A stretch of 64,000 nt of DNA from MGBC131033 sp910585655 (GCA_949502025.1 CATBCG010000032.1:1-64000), one strand, 5' to 3'; shown: positions 33,032 through 42,098, numbered from the stretch's first letter. The notes: a model not told the origin generated them from the letters alone. Translations and numbers: made by a program.

Positions 33032-34441
33032 TTGCCAGCCAAAAAAAGAACGAAAAAGAAGATAGCACGTTACCGTAAACCGATTCGGATCAATATAGGG
33101 ATGATTATTTTTTTGTTTATTTTTGTTTATATTGTGGCACAGATCCTATTGTCGCTCAACAAAGGGCATATTTCGATTTATGAAGTGATCAGCGATTCCA
33201 TGTCCGACAACAATACGATCACCGGATTGATTTTACGGGAAGAGAACGTTTTGCTGGCAGAGCATTCCGGCTATGTGAATTTTTATTTAAACGACGGCGG
33301 CAGGGCGGCAAAACGGGACGTAGTATATACGTTAGATGAAACCGGCAATATCTATACGCAGCTAGCGGATTCGGAACGAGTTACGGATACAAAGGAGCCT
33401 TCGGAAACCGAAGCGGCGATCCAGGATCTTCTTCTTCGCTACCGCAAAGACGGAGACGTACGTTTTCAGGCAGTTTATCCACTGCGGGAGTCTATTTTGG
33501 CAGAGATTTTACAGACTTCCAGCGCTTCTATGCTTTCTGGTTTAAAGGATGTTTTGGAAACGTATGGCGACAACAGTGGTTTTCATGTAGTCCGCGCCGG
33601 TATAAGCGGAATCGTTACATTTTATACGGATGGCTACGAGACAAAAACCAAAGAAGCCATCAGCTACGCCGACTTTGATACAGAAACGTCCGGCTACCAA
33701 AAGTCGCTGATAGGAAACGCTTCTTTGATTGAAGAGGGAAGCGCGGTCTGCAAGGTACTTCCTTCGGAGTCCTGGAGTATCATTCTGCCGATTGACGAAG
33801 AGCAGTATAAAAAGTTATCAGAACGGGATTATGTAGATATTATTATCCGCCGGGACGGTGTAAAGACCAATGCGGCAGTATCGGTCTACCAGAAAAACGG
33901 CGAGTTTTTTGCAGAGCTTAGGCTACAGCGTTATATGGTTCGTTATGCCAATCAGCGTTTTTTGGATATCAGCATTTCTTTAAACAGTGTGGTTGGTTTA
34001 AAAATTCCTCAAAGCGCAATCGTAGAGAAGCAGTTTTTTAAAGTTCCGCTGGAGTTTTTTACAGAAGGCGGAGACAGCAGTAGCGACGGACTCGTCAAAG
34101 AGCGTTATACTGAAAAAGGGGAAATAGAATATCAGTATATTACTACGGATATTTACTACAAGGATGAGGAGTGTGCGTATATTGCGGCGGATGAAGAGCT
34201 GCAGGCAGGAGATCGGATACGAAAAACCGATTCCGAGGACAATTATGTTCTTTCTGAAACGGCAACGCTTGAGGGAGTTTACAATGCCAACAAGGGCTAT
34301 GCCGTGTTCCGCCGGATTGAAATTTTATATGAAAATGAAGAATATTGTATCGTAGCGGACAATACGTCTTATGGGCTTTCGGAATACGACCATATTATTT
34401 TACAAGGAGAAATGGCGCAAAATCAGACGATTTTGCGGTAA
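33032..34441 (+). CDS. HlyD-like single-pass membrane protein
   Basis: The 469-residue protein has a very basic start (KKRTKKKIARYRKP), one membrane segment (about 22-46, MIIFLFIFVYIVAQILL) and an extracellular part resembling HlyD or membrane-fusion adaptors, with a barrel-sandwich-like SGYVNFYLNDGGRAAKRDVVY segment. No transporter gene lies next to it. It precedes yggS, sepF, ylmH and divIVA, so a link to division or the wall is possible but inferred. The start is probably TTG at 33032, seven bases after AGGAGG. Confidence 0.7.
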   Translation: MPAKKRTKKKIARYRKPIRINIGMIIFLFIFVYIVAQILLSLNKGHISIYEVISDSMSDNNTITGLILREENVLLAEHSGYVNFYLNDGGRAAKRDVVYTLDETGNIYTQLADSERVTDTKEPSETEAAIQDLLLRYRKDGDVRFQAVYPLRESILAEILQTSSASMLSGLKDVLETYGDNSGFHVVRAGISGIVTFYTDGYETKTKEAISYADFDTETSGYQKSLIGNASLIEEGSAVCKVLPSESWSIILPIDEEQYKKLSERDYVDIIIRRDGVKTNAAVSVYQKNGEFFAELRLQRYMVRYANQRFLDISISLNSVVGLKIPQSAIVEKQFFKVPLEFFTEGGDSSSDGLVKERYTEKGEIEYQYITTDIYYKDEECAYIAADEELQAGDRIRKTDSEDNYVLSETATLEGVYNANKGYAVFRRIEILYENEEYCIVADNTSYGLSEYDHIILQGEMAQNQTILR

Positions 34442-34455
34442 ATGAAGGAGATTTT

Positions 34456-35196
34456 ATGGAAGAGGAGAAACAAGCAAAAGTGGAAACGGGTATCCGCCAA
34501 AATCTGGCTGAAGTAGAGCGTCGGATTTGCCAGGCTTGCGAGAGAGCAGGACGTCGAAGAGAGGAAGTTACTCTGATCGCTGTCAGCAAGACAAAGCCGC
34601 TAGAGGCAATCGAAGAGGCGATCCGTTGTGATATCCATACCTTTGGGGAAAACAGAGTTCAGGAGCTGATGGAAAAGCAGGAGGCGATCTCTGTGGGAAA
34701 GGTTCCTCTTAATTGGCATATGATCGGGCATTTGCAATCCAATAAAGTAAAATATATCATAGGGAAAACCGCCCTAATCCATTCGGTGGATTCGCTGCAT
34801 TTGGCAAAAGTCATTGAACAGGAATCTGCCAAGAGGGAGTGTTCTACGCGAATTTTAATGGAAATCAATATTGCCGGAGAAGAAAGTAAGTTCGGTGTTT
34901 CTCCGGAGGAAGCCGTACATCTGGCTATGGAAATCGACAAGTTTCCCCATATTCAGCTATGCGGCTTGATGACGGTTGCTCCTTTTACACAAGATCCAGA
35001 AGAAAATCGGAAATATTTTTGCAAAATGCGTAAATTACTTATTGACATTGTGTCCAAAACCCCCCATAATAGTAATATGGGTGTGCTGTCGATGGGAATG
35101 ACCGGTGATTATGAGGTTGCTATCGAAGAGGGCGCGACCTGTATCCGTGTAGGAACCGGGATTTTTGGAAGCAGGACGTATCCGGAAACTACATAA
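34456..35196 (+). CDS. yggS: PLP homeostasis protein YggS/YlmE
   Basis: YggS-family proteins bind PLP on a conserved lysine and keep vitamin B6 and amino-acid pools balanced. The 246-residue protein has VTLIAVSKTKP with the cofactor lysine, TFGENRVQELMEK, WHMIGHLQSNKVKYI and CIRVGTGIFG at the end. The ATG at 34456 is chosen because AAGGAG is five bases upstream. It starts the ylmE-sepF-ylmH-divIVA set. Confidence 0.94.
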   Translation: MEEEKQAKVETGIRQNLAEVERRICQACERAGRRREEVTLIAVSKTKPLEAIEEAIRCDIHTFGENRVQELMEKQEAISVGKVPLNWHMIGHLQSNKVKYIIGKTALIHSVDSLHLAKVIEQESAKRECSTRILMEINIAGEESKFGVSPEEAVHLAMEIDKFPHIQLCGLMTVAPFTQDPEENRKYFCKMRKLLIDIVSKTPHNSNMGVLSMGMTGDYEVAIEEGATCIRVGTGIFGSRTYPETT

Positions 35197-35219
35197 TTAC
35201 AGAGATGGGAGATGTCACT

Positions 35220-35849
35220 ATGGCAAACATAATCAAAGACTTTTTGGGTTATCTGAAATTAGGCGAAGACGAAGAAGAATACGATGAGTTTTATGATGAG
35301 GATGAAGAGGAACAGGAGAGAAAAGTCAGAAAACGAGAGGCACGCCTGCAAAGCAGTGAAATTCGACAGGAAAGAAATACGCGGTTCGATCAAGAAGAAC
35401 GGCTCGAACGTACGGGTACATTAGGGGGAGCTTCTTTTTCCAGCAGAAGATATGGAAGCGATGAGCCAGAGGAGTTTCCACGGGAAAAGAGAGGTGTGCG
35501 TATGGAAAAAACCACATCCAACAAAGTGGTGCCGATCCGTACTACCCAAAAGGGGATGGAGGTCTGCATCATGAAGCCGGATTCCTTTGAGGATTCCCAG
35601 GATATTTGTGACATGCTTCTTTCCGGACGTGCTGTCGTTGTGAATTTAGAGGGCTTTGATCCGTTAGAGGCACAGCGCATTATGGACTTCATATCGGGAT
35701 CGGTATATGCGATCAGCGGTAAGTTACATCAGATTTCCAAGTATATTTTTATCTTTTCACCGGATTCGATTGATATATCCGGAGACAGTTTTGGCGTAGC
35801 AACAGAAGAGGACGGGTTTGAAGTACCAACCTTAAATAAAGAATTTTGA
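35220..35849 (+). CDS. sepF: cell division protein SepF
   Basis: SepF polymerises, binds membrane and FtsZ, and anchors the Z ring in Gram-positives. The 209-residue protein has the N-terminal amphipathic membrane helix (MANIIKDFLGYLKLG), an acidic and charged linker, and the C-terminal SepF domain (CIMKPDSFEDSQDICDMLL, VVVNLEGFDPLEAQRIMDFISG). The ATG at 35220 is preferred over the one at 35205 because GGGAG sits at the right distance and the helix then lies at the N-terminus. Confidence 0.95.
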   Translation: MANIIKDFLGYLKLGEDEEEYDEFYDEDEEEQERKVRKREARLQSSEIRQERNTRFDQEERLERTGTLGGASFSSRRYGSDEPEEFPREKRGVRMEKTTSNKVVPIRTTQKGMEVCIMKPDSFEDSQDICDMLLSGRAVVVNLEGFDPLEAQRIMDFISGSVYAISGKLHQISKYIFIFSPDSIDISGDSFGVATEEDGFEVPTLNKEF

Positions 35850-35874
35850 TTTCTAATAGGAATAAAAAGACAAC

Positions 35875-36642
35875 ATGGAAAAAAACATAGAGAAGAACAA
35901 TCAAATGCTGCTCAGACATTTTCAGGATTTGTCCAGGACAGCGTGTGAGAGAAATCATAATACGTATACGGACTTTTTAAATTTGGACGAGCTATCCTTG
36001 CTGCAGACGCATGCCAGGGAGCTGCCTGGTTCTTTTTTACTATACGGGGGACGGGAACATTCGGAGCGGCAGGTCGCCTGCTTCCTGCCGGAATGGTCTG
36101 ATGAGGCTTCTTTTCCGGTTTCCTGTATTCATATTATCCTGCCAGGCGCCAAATTTACTTCTAAATCCTTAACTCATAGGGATTATTTAGGAGCAGTCCT
36201 TGGGCTGGGGATTGATCGGTCCAAAATCGGAGATATTATAGTAGTGGAAAGCGAGGGAGCATATTTCTTCTGTATAAGTAATATTGCTTCCTTTCTTTTA
36301 GATGAATTAAAACAAGTAGGACGGCAGAGCGTCCGTTGCGAACTGGTCGGGGCGGAGGAAGCCTTAGGGGAGCAAAAGCAGGAGGAGATTCGAGCTACTG
36401 TCAGCTCCTGTCGTTTGGACGCCGTTATCGGCGCTGCGTTTCGTACGTCAAGAAAGCTTTCGCAGGAACTGATCGAAGGAGGACGAACCTACGTCAATGC
36501 CCGTCAGGTTTTCAGTTCCCACTATACGCCGGAAGAGGGAGAGATGATATCCATCCGTGGATATGGAAAATTTGTATATGCAGGAGAAACCGGACAGAGT
36601 AAAAAGGGGCGGCTTCAAATCCGCCTGTTAAAATATATATAG
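35875..36642 (+). CDS. ylmH: S4-domain protein YlmH (RqcP)
   Basis: YlmH is an S4 RNA-binding protein; in B. subtilis it is RqcP, which works with RqcH in alanine tailing on stalled 50S subunits. The 255-residue protein has an N-terminal domain with RNHNTYTDFLN, a central domain with HRDYLGAVLGLGIDRSKIGDIIV, and a C-terminal S4 domain (FRTSRKLSQELIEGGRTYVN). It lies between sepF and divIVA as in other Firmicutes. Confidence 0.92.
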   Translation: MEKNIEKNNQMLLRHFQDLSRTACERNHNTYTDFLNLDELSLLQTHARELPGSFLLYGGREHSERQVACFLPEWSDEASFPVSCIHIILPGAKFTSKSLTHRDYLGAVLGLGIDRSKIGDIIVVESEGAYFFCISNIASFLLDELKQVGRQSVRCELVGAEEALGEQKQEEIRATVSSCRLDAVIGAAFRTSRKLSQELIEGGRTYVNARQVFSSHYTPEEGEMISIRGYGKFVYAGETGQSKKGRLQIRLLKYI

Positions 36643-36652
36643 GAGATGGACT

Positions 36653-37216
36653 ATGCTGACACCGATTGAAATTGAGAGGAAAGTGTTCAAATCCGGAATC
36701 GGATACGAAAAAAAGGACGTAGACCTCTTTTTAAAAGATATATTGGATAATTATGAGGCTATTTATAAAGAAAATGTAGAACTGAACGATAAGATCAACG
36801 TTTTAAGCGAAGGCATCCAATACTATAAGTCTATCGAAAAGACGTTGCAAAAAGCGCTTGTCCTGGCGCAGAGAACTTCCGACGAAACGCAGGAGGCTGC
36901 TAAAAAAGAAGCCAAGGCGATTGAACAGGAGGCACACGCCAGGGCTGATTTAATTTTGGCAGATGCACGCAGGGAGCTGAATTCTCTGCATAGCAAGACA
37001 ATAAACCTGGTGCAACAATACGATCTTTATAAAGCACAGTTTAAGCAGCTTGCCGCCGCGCAGTTAGAAATTCTTTCGAGCGAAAGTTTTCAAATTCATG
37101 TAGCAAATCTGGACGCATTTTTAGCACAGACAGAGGAGTATGGCGAAGAGAACTATTCTGAGGAAGCGGCTATGGAGGAAGGATATTATTCGGAAGAAGG
37201 GGAGGAAGAGGAATGA
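36653..37216 (+). CDS. divIVA: DivIVA domain protein
   Basis: DivIVA recognises negatively curved membrane at poles and septa. The 187-residue protein has the conserved N-terminal part (MLTPIEIERKVFKSGIGYEKKDVD) with the membrane-inserting and dimerisation elements, then a long coiled coil (about 30-140) and an acidic tail. It overlaps aroB by four bases. Confidence 0.93.
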   Translation: MLTPIEIERKVFKSGIGYEKKDVDLFLKDILDNYEAIYKENVELNDKINVLSEGIQYYKSIEKTLQKALVLAQRTSDETQEAAKKEAKAIEQEAHARADLILADARRELNSLHSKTINLVQQYDLYKAQFKQLAAAQLEILSSESFQIHVANLDAFLAQTEEYGEENYSEEAAMEEGYYSEEGEEEE

Positions 37217-38307
37217 GTAAAACCATTGTTCTTCACAGTGAGGAAAAACCGATTTATGAAATCCGGATGGAACAGGATTTTTCCACTCTGGCTGAGAACT
37301 TGGCTCCTTTAGAATTAAGCAAGCGCAGGCTTTGTCTGGTTATGGACTCAAATGTTGCCACGTTTCATCAGGCGGAGTTAGAAAGCGTTCTGGCGCCTCT
37401 TGGCGCTTCTTTGACTACCTTTGTATTTGAAGCAGGAGAGGAACAGAAAAATCTCGATACCGTAGGACGCCTGTATACGCATTTGATTGAAAAGAACTTT
37501 GATCGGAAGGATGTGTTGATTGCGGCAGGCGGCGGTGTGACAGGAGATTTGACCGGATATGCGGCGGCTACCTATCTGCGCGGTATCCGCTTTGTTCAGA
37601 TACCGACTACCTTGCTGGCTATGGCAGATTCGAGTATCGGCGGAAAAACAGGCGTAGATTTTCGTTCTTATAAAAATATGGTAGGGGCTTTTCACCAGCC
37701 GTCTGCCGTCTATATGAATTTTTCTCTTTTGGCTACTCTGCCGGAACGGGAATATCTGTCCGGTATGGGAGAAATCATCAAACATGCCTATATAAAAGAT
37801 ACGAGACTGCTGTTGGCGTTAAACGCGCATAGGACGGAGCTGCGGCAAAAAGCGTTTTCCGTGCTGGAGGAAATTTTATATCAATCCTGTTCCGTAAAGC
37901 AAGCCGTGGTAGAGCGGGATCCAAAGGAACAGGGAGAACGCGCGCTTTTAAATTTCGGACATACGATAGGTCATGCAATCGAAAAATTGACGGAGTTTCA
38001 GCTTTTACATGGAGAATGCGTAGCACTTGGCATGTTGGCGGCTGCTCATATTTCTAGGCGGAGAGGAAAGGCTGTTTCCGGTCAGACATTCCTGCAGATG
38101 AAAGAGCTTTTGGAGGCGTATGGGCTTCCTACCGCCGTAGAGGGGCTATCGGATCAGGATATTTTACAGGCTACGAAGCTGGATAAAAAAATGGATGCCG
38201 GGCAGATTCGTTTTGTCTTATTAGAAGCCGTCGGTCAGGCTGTTATCGACTATACCATAACAGAAGAGGAGCTGTTAGAGGGCATCCGTGAGGTGGTACG
38301 ACGCTAA
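37213..38307 (+). CDS. aroB: 3-dehydroquinate synthase
   Basis: AroB converts DAHP to 3-dehydroquinate in the shikimate pathway, using NAD and a divalent metal. The 364-residue protein shows EAGEEQKNLDTV, GGGVTGDLTGYAAATYLRG, KTGVDFRSYKNMVGAF and FGHTIGHAIEK, covering cofactor and metal ligands. No other shikimate gene is in the window. It begins inside the end of divIVA (ATGA). Confidence 0.96.
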   Translation: MSKTIVLHSEEKPIYEIRMEQDFSTLAENLAPLELSKRRLCLVMDSNVATFHQAELESVLAPLGASLTTFVFEAGEEQKNLDTVGRLYTHLIEKNFDRKDVLIAAGGGVTGDLTGYAAATYLRGIRFVQIPTTLLAMADSSIGGKTGVDFRSYKNMVGAFHQPSAVYMNFSLLATLPEREYLSGMGEIIKHAYIKDTRLLLALNAHRTELRQKAFSVLEEILYQSCSVKQAVVERDPKEQGERALLNFGHTIGHAIEKLTEFQLLHGECVALGMLAAAHISRRRGKAVSGQTFLQMKELLEAYGLPTAVEGLSDQDILQATKLDKKMDAGQIRFVLLEAVGQAVIDYTITEEELLEGIREVVRR

Positions 38308-38336
38308 ATGCGATAAAATCAGAGAAAGGAACGGAT

Positions 38337-38864
38337 ATGAAAAAATCTATCTGGAGAGACAGCCTTTTTGTAGTGCTGTTGGTGGCGTTGGATCAGATCA
38401 CAAAGTATTTGGCAGTTCGTTATTTAAAAGGAAACGAGGGGATTTCTATTCTTCCTGGTATCTTTCGCCTACAACTATTAGAGGGAGGAAATTCCGGCGC
38501 TGCCTTTGGTATTTTACAGGGGAAGTTTTGGTTTTTCTTTGTCAGTACCTTACTGATCTTAGGAGGCATTTTATTTCTTTTGATTCGGATGCCAAAAAGC
38601 CGTCGTCTAAAGCCGTTATATTTTACTTTATTGCTTTTGTCCTCCGGGGCAATCGGTAACTTTATCGACCGGGTGTTTACTTATTTTACAGAAGGCTATA
38701 ATTATGTTATTGATTTTCTTTATTTTGAATGGATTGACTTCCCGATTTTTAACGTTGCAGACTGTTATGTAACCGTTTCGGCTGGATTGCTTTTGCTTCT
38801 TTTTCTCTTTTATTATAAGGAAGAAGATTTGGAGTGGTTCATGAAAAAGGAGGAAAAGTCATGA
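38337..38864 (+). CDS. lspA: lipoprotein signal peptidase II
   Basis: LspA is the membrane aspartic protease that cleaves signal peptides of lipidated prolipoproteins. The 175-residue protein has four membrane segments, LDQITKYLAV near the N-terminus, and the catalytic aspartates in GNFIDRV and FNVADCYVT. It overlaps the pseudouridine synthase by four bases, the usual partner. Confidence 0.95.
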   Translation: MKKSIWRDSLFVVLLVALDQITKYLAVRYLKGNEGISILPGIFRLQLLEGGNSGAAFGILQGKFWFFFVSTLLILGGILFLLIRMPKSRRLKPLYFTLLLLSSGAIGNFIDRVFTYFTEGYNYVIDFLYFEWIDFPIFNVADCYVTVSAGLLLLLFLFYYKEEDLEWFMKKEEKS

Positions 38865-39811
38865 GAGAGGAACTAGCCGAAGAAAAAACTGTTTGGGTAG
38901 TGCCGGAGGCTTATGCCGGAGTTCGGATTGACAAGGCGTTATCGGCGTACCAGCCGGAGATTTCCCGTTCTTTTTGGCAAAAGCTGCTGGCAGAAAAAAG
39001 GATAACCGTAGACGGGCAAACGGCAAAAAGCAGCCAGAAATTAACGGCAGGAGCGTGTATCGTCTGGAGCCTGCCGGAACCGGAGCCTTTAGAGGTGGTT
39101 CCGGAAGACATTCCTTTGGATATCTTATATGAAGACAAAGATGTTATCTTGATCAATAAGGGAAAAAATATGGTAGTACACCCTGCGGCGGGGCATATGA
39201 CAGGAACGATTGTCAATGCGCTGCTTTATCATTGCCCGGAGGAGTTAAGCGGTATCGGCGGAGTGGCAAGACCCGGAATCGTGCATCGAATCGACCGCGA
39301 TACGACCGGAGTGATCATCGTCTGTAAAAACGACTACGCGCACCAGCATATTGCCGCACAGCTAAAAAGTCACAGTATTATCAGACGTTACCATGCGTTG
39401 ACCTGGCAGCCTTTTTCGGAAGAAGAGGGGAGTGTCAATGCTCCGATTGGCAGACATCTAAGCGACCGTAAAAAAATGGCAGTCAACTACAAAAACGGCA
39501 AAGAAGCGGTAACACATTATCGGCTGGTGGAAAATCTTCAGGGAAAATATGCACATATTATCTGTTCGCTTGAAACCGGACGGACGCATCAGATTCGTGT
39601 TCATATGGCAAGTATTCACCATCCGCTGCTAGGGGATCCGGTTTACGGTTCTGCCAAAAATCCGTTTCATCTGGAAGGGCAGGCACTTCACGCGGAAGTG
39701 CTTGGCTTTATTCATCCCTCTACCGGTCGCTATATGGAATTTCATGCTCCGTTTCCAGAGTATTTTACCGCTCTTTTAAAAAAGCTGGGAGCGGCTACAA
39801 TTCCGGGTTAA
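38861..39811 (+). CDS. rluD: RluD-family 23S rRNA pseudouridine synthase
   Basis: The 316-residue protein has an N-terminal S4 domain (RIDKALSAYQPEISRSFWQKLL) and the catalytic RluA-type domain with GIVHRIDRDTTGVIIVCKND, whose aspartate is catalytic, and GRTHQIRVHMA. The target uridines cannot be told with certainty. AAGGAGG precedes the ATG at 38861. It closes the yggS-to-lspA operon. Confidence 0.92.
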   Translation: MREELAEEKTVWVVPEAYAGVRIDKALSAYQPEISRSFWQKLLAEKRITVDGQTAKSSQKLTAGACIVWSLPEPEPLEVVPEDIPLDILYEDKDVILINKGKNMVVHPAAGHMTGTIVNALLYHCPEELSGIGGVARPGIVHRIDRDTTGVIIVCKNDYAHQHIAAQLKSHSIIRRYHALTWQPFSEEEGSVNAPIGRHLSDRKKMAVNYKNGKEAVTHYRLVENLQGKYAHIICSLETGRTHQIRVHMASIHHPLLGDPVYGSAKNPFHLEGQALHAEVLGFIHPSTGRYMEFHAPFPEYFTALLKKLGAATIPG

Positions 39812-39838
39812 TAACTGTTTTTTTGTATAAAATAGATA

Positions 39839-39875
39839 TTGACTTTTGGCTTTTCCTATCATACAATTAGAATTG
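39839..39875 (+). promoter_or_regulatory. promoter and palindromic operator of the BlaI-AbiEi-DUF5688 cassette
   Basis: TTGACT at 39839-39844 and TACAAT at 39862-39867 are spaced by 17 bases. The palindrome CAATT-AG-AATTG at 39864-39875 overlaps the -10 and likely transcription start, a fitting place for a repressor. The BlaI-type regulator downstream is the natural candidate to bind it (inference). The spacer also carries the repeat fragment TATGATAGGAAA, on the minus strand. Confidence 0.65.
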
Positions 39876-39914
39876 CGGCAATATTCGGAAGAATTAAAGT
39901 AGGCGGAGGATGAT

Positions 39915-40277
39915 ATGGGGGAGATCAGACTGCATGAGGGCGAATTAAACGTGATGGAACTCTTATGGTCAAATAAGGCTCTGGCAGCCAGAGATATTGC
40001 AAAAATTATCAAAGAATACATCGGCTGGGAAAAGAATACCACTTACACGGTTATCAAACGCCTAATTGACAAGGGTGCGGTTAAAAGAGAGGAACCGGGC
40101 TTTATCTGTAAAGCCGCTATTTCCAAGCGTTCCGTACAAAACATTGAGACCCGCTATTTATTAAACCAGTTGTTTAACGGTTCGTTGCATAATTTTTTTG
40201 TAGACTATTTAAAAAATCAAGAGCTTACAAAAACAGAGCTTACAGAACTGGAGCAAATTGTAAATGAGCAAAAATAG
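39915..40277 (+). CDS. BlaI/MecI/CopY-type transcriptional repressor
   Basis: The 120-residue protein has a winged helix near the N-terminus with the family pattern LNVMELLWSNKALAARDIAKI and NTTYTVIKRLIDKGAVKRE, and a C-terminal dimerisation part. Members repress beta-lactamase, mec or copper genes, often controlled by a BlaR1-type protease, but no such partner or metal exporter is nearby. It overlaps the next gene by 14 bases, so the two are coupled. Autoregulation through the palindrome at 39864 is likely but inferred. Confidence 0.85.
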   Translation: MGEIRLHEGELNVMELLWSNKALAARDIAKIIKEYIGWEKNTTYTVIKRLIDKGAVKREEPGFICKAAISKRSVQNIETRYLLNQLFNGSLHNFFVDYLKNQELTKTELTELEQIVNEQK

Positions 40278-40881
40278 TAATATTGTCTTAGCGTTAGCCA
40301 AAAAGAACAAGGGACGTATTACCACAAAGGAGCTTTCGGCAAGAGGTTTGCGACGCGAGCTGTTAGGGCAGTTGGTAGAAGAGGGGCAGTTAGTCCGGGA
40401 AGCCTGGGGAATTTATCGTCTTCCTGAGGTAGAACCCGATATTTATTTTGTGCTTCAGCATGCTTGTACCAAGGCAATCTTTTCCTATGAGACAGCCTTG
40501 TCTTTTCATCATTTAATTACAGAAGAAGTAAAAACACACATTTCGATAACCGTACCGCAGGGCTTAAATATCTCAGGATTAAAGAAGCTTTGCCCGAATT
40601 TGGTGGCGCATTATGTACAACCGAAGAATTTAGAGCTGGGTTTGTCGGAAGGGGTATCTCCAGAAGGAAATCCGATTTTGCTTTATAACAGGGAGCGTTG
40701 TATTTGCGATATCATCAAGCATCGCCGTCAAATATCGGCAGAAACTTATATCCAGGCGGTACAAAATTATTTTCACCCTGAGAAACATACAGTTCCAAAG
40801 GACTTACGTCTGCTGCAAAGCTATGCGCATTCCTATGGGATTGAAAGTCAGGTTTACCATTATATGGAATTTCTTATGTAA
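40264..40881 (+). CDS. AbiEi-type antitoxin-like regulator without a toxin
   Basis: The 205-residue protein resembles AbiEi-family antitoxins of type IV toxin-antitoxin systems. An N-terminal winged helix (RITTKELSARGLRRELLGQLVEEG) is followed by WGIYRLPE, the AIFSYETALSFHHL segment and RCICDIIKHR, which are typical. In the usual system an AbiEii nucleotidyltransferase follows; here a DUF5688 gene does. It may be a repurposed regulator or part of a different two-component module. Overlap with the BlaI-type gene suggests co-translation. Confidence 0.8.
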   Translation: MSKNSNIVLALAKKNKGRITTKELSARGLRRELLGQLVEEGQLVREAWGIYRLPEVEPDIYFVLQHACTKAIFSYETALSFHHLITEEVKTHISITVPQGLNISGLKKLCPNLVAHYVQPKNLELGLSEGVSPEGNPILLYNRERCICDIIKHRRQISAETYIQAVQNYFHPEKHTVPKDLRLLQSYAHSYGIESQVYHYMEFLM

Positions 40882-40925
40882 ACAAAGCCTGAAACGTTAT
40901 ATCAAAAGCAAAGGAGAAGTCTGTT

Positions 40926-41912
40926 ATGGAATACAAAGATTTTTGCTCTGAGCTGAAACGCGGTGTGCTGCAAAATACTTCCTGGAACATTAAAGAAGAG
41001 CATTATCAATTTTATGCGGATGGATTTACTTCCAAAGACCCGGATCAGTTAGAAATGATCCGAAATACCAATTTAAAATACCACCACAAGGAATCCGATT
41101 CTTTGATTGGGGACTATGTGATTTTATATGCCGATATAAAAGAGGCGTTCTGCCGGTTTTCTACGTTGCAGCTTTTTGAGGAATATAAAAAAAGTGGCTG
41201 GGATCGGGTATGGTCTATTGTAGATGACGCGATTCAAACAATACACAATACCAACATCGAGGAGGTATTGGCTAAATTAGAAAATTACGAGGTAGCAAAA
41301 GAAAAGTTGATCATTCGTCCGATCAATTATACCGATAATCGTTATGAACTGAAAAAAATGATTTATAAGCAATATGATGATGTTGCTTTAGTTTTGTATA
41401 CCGTAATGTATGACAACAAAGAAATGGGTTTAGGAACCTTAAAAGTTCAGAAGCATATTTTTGAAAAGTGGGGGAAGGATCTGGAAGAGGTTTGGGAAGA
41501 CGCTCTGATCAATTCCAATATTATTGCCCCTCCTAGAATGTATATGACGCCGATGGAGTGTTATCAGCCATCCTATACAAAGGGCGCTTTTATGGCGATT
41601 AACAGTGATATCACGCACATTGGAAAAATGCAGGTTCCGACCATTACCACAACCAAACAGACAAACGGAGCAATTGCCATGTTTTATCCAGGTGTATTAG
41701 AACGCATTTCGGAATTGATAGGCGATAGCTTCTATGTAGTATTTACCAGTATTCATGAAGCGCGGGTACATCATATCGACGCCATTTCTCCGCGTACCAT
41801 TTTACAGTCTTTAAAAAATGTCAATAAAGCATTTGCGCAGGATGAAATTTTATCTCGAAAAGTTTTCTTATACGACAAAGAGAAGAAGAGCCTGGCAGCG
41901 TTAGAATTATAA
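40926..41912 (+). CDS. DUF5688-like protein
   Basis: The 328-residue protein resembles the DUF5688 family, found mainly in Lachnospiraceae-like bacteria and without known function. It contains no signal peptide or membrane segment. Visible features include the aromatic-rich N-terminus, NYTDNRYELKKMIYKQYDDVALVLY and, near the C-terminus, SFYVVFTSIHEARVHHID. AAAGGAG precedes the ATG. It is 44 bases after the AbiEi-like gene and probably in the same transcript. Confidence 0.75.
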   Translation: MEYKDFCSELKRGVLQNTSWNIKEEHYQFYADGFTSKDPDQLEMIRNTNLKYHHKESDSLIGDYVILYADIKEAFCRFSTLQLFEEYKKSGWDRVWSIVDDAIQTIHNTNIEEVLAKLENYEVAKEKLIIRPINYTDNRYELKKMIYKQYDDVALVLYTVMYDNKEMGLGTLKVQKHIFEKWGKDLEEVWEDALINSNIIAPPRMYMTPMECYQPSYTKGAFMAINSDITHIGKMQVPTITTTKQTNGAIAMFYPGVLERISELIGDSFYVVFTSIHEARVHHIDAISPRTILQSLKNVNKAFAQDEILSRKVFLYDKEKKSLAALEL

Positions 41913-42016
41913 CCTGTTTTGAAATTTCTTTTTTATCTAATGGATGTAGTTCCATCCTTTCCTCTATAAAACAACCCAATAGAAGAGTACACAAAAATTT
42001 GTAGAGGTATTGACAT

Positions 42017-42050
42017 AACTATTCGCGAAACACAAGTTTAACGAATAGTT
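42017..42050 (+). terminator. hairpin after the DUF5688 gene
   Basis: AACTATTCG at 42017-42025 pairs with CGAATAGTT at 42042-42050 around a 16-base loop, and a T run follows at 42056-42062. Confidence 0.5.
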
Positions 42051-42062
42051 AGGTGTTTTTTT

Positions 42063-42098
42063 GACAGCCGTCGGTTCTGTATAGTTCCGACGGCTGTC
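42063..42098 (+). terminator. strong hairpin after the DUF5688 gene
   Basis: GACAGCCGTCGG at 42063-42074 pairs perfectly with CCGACGGCTGTC at 42087-42098 around a 12-base loop. TTCGTC follows, a weak T tract. With the hairpin just upstream it may form a tandem terminator. Confidence 0.65.

Noticed and set aside
40264..41912. Complete AbiE type IV toxin-antitoxin system
   Set aside because: The downstream gene does not show the nucleotidyltransferase motifs of AbiEii, so only an AbiEi-like protein is supported.
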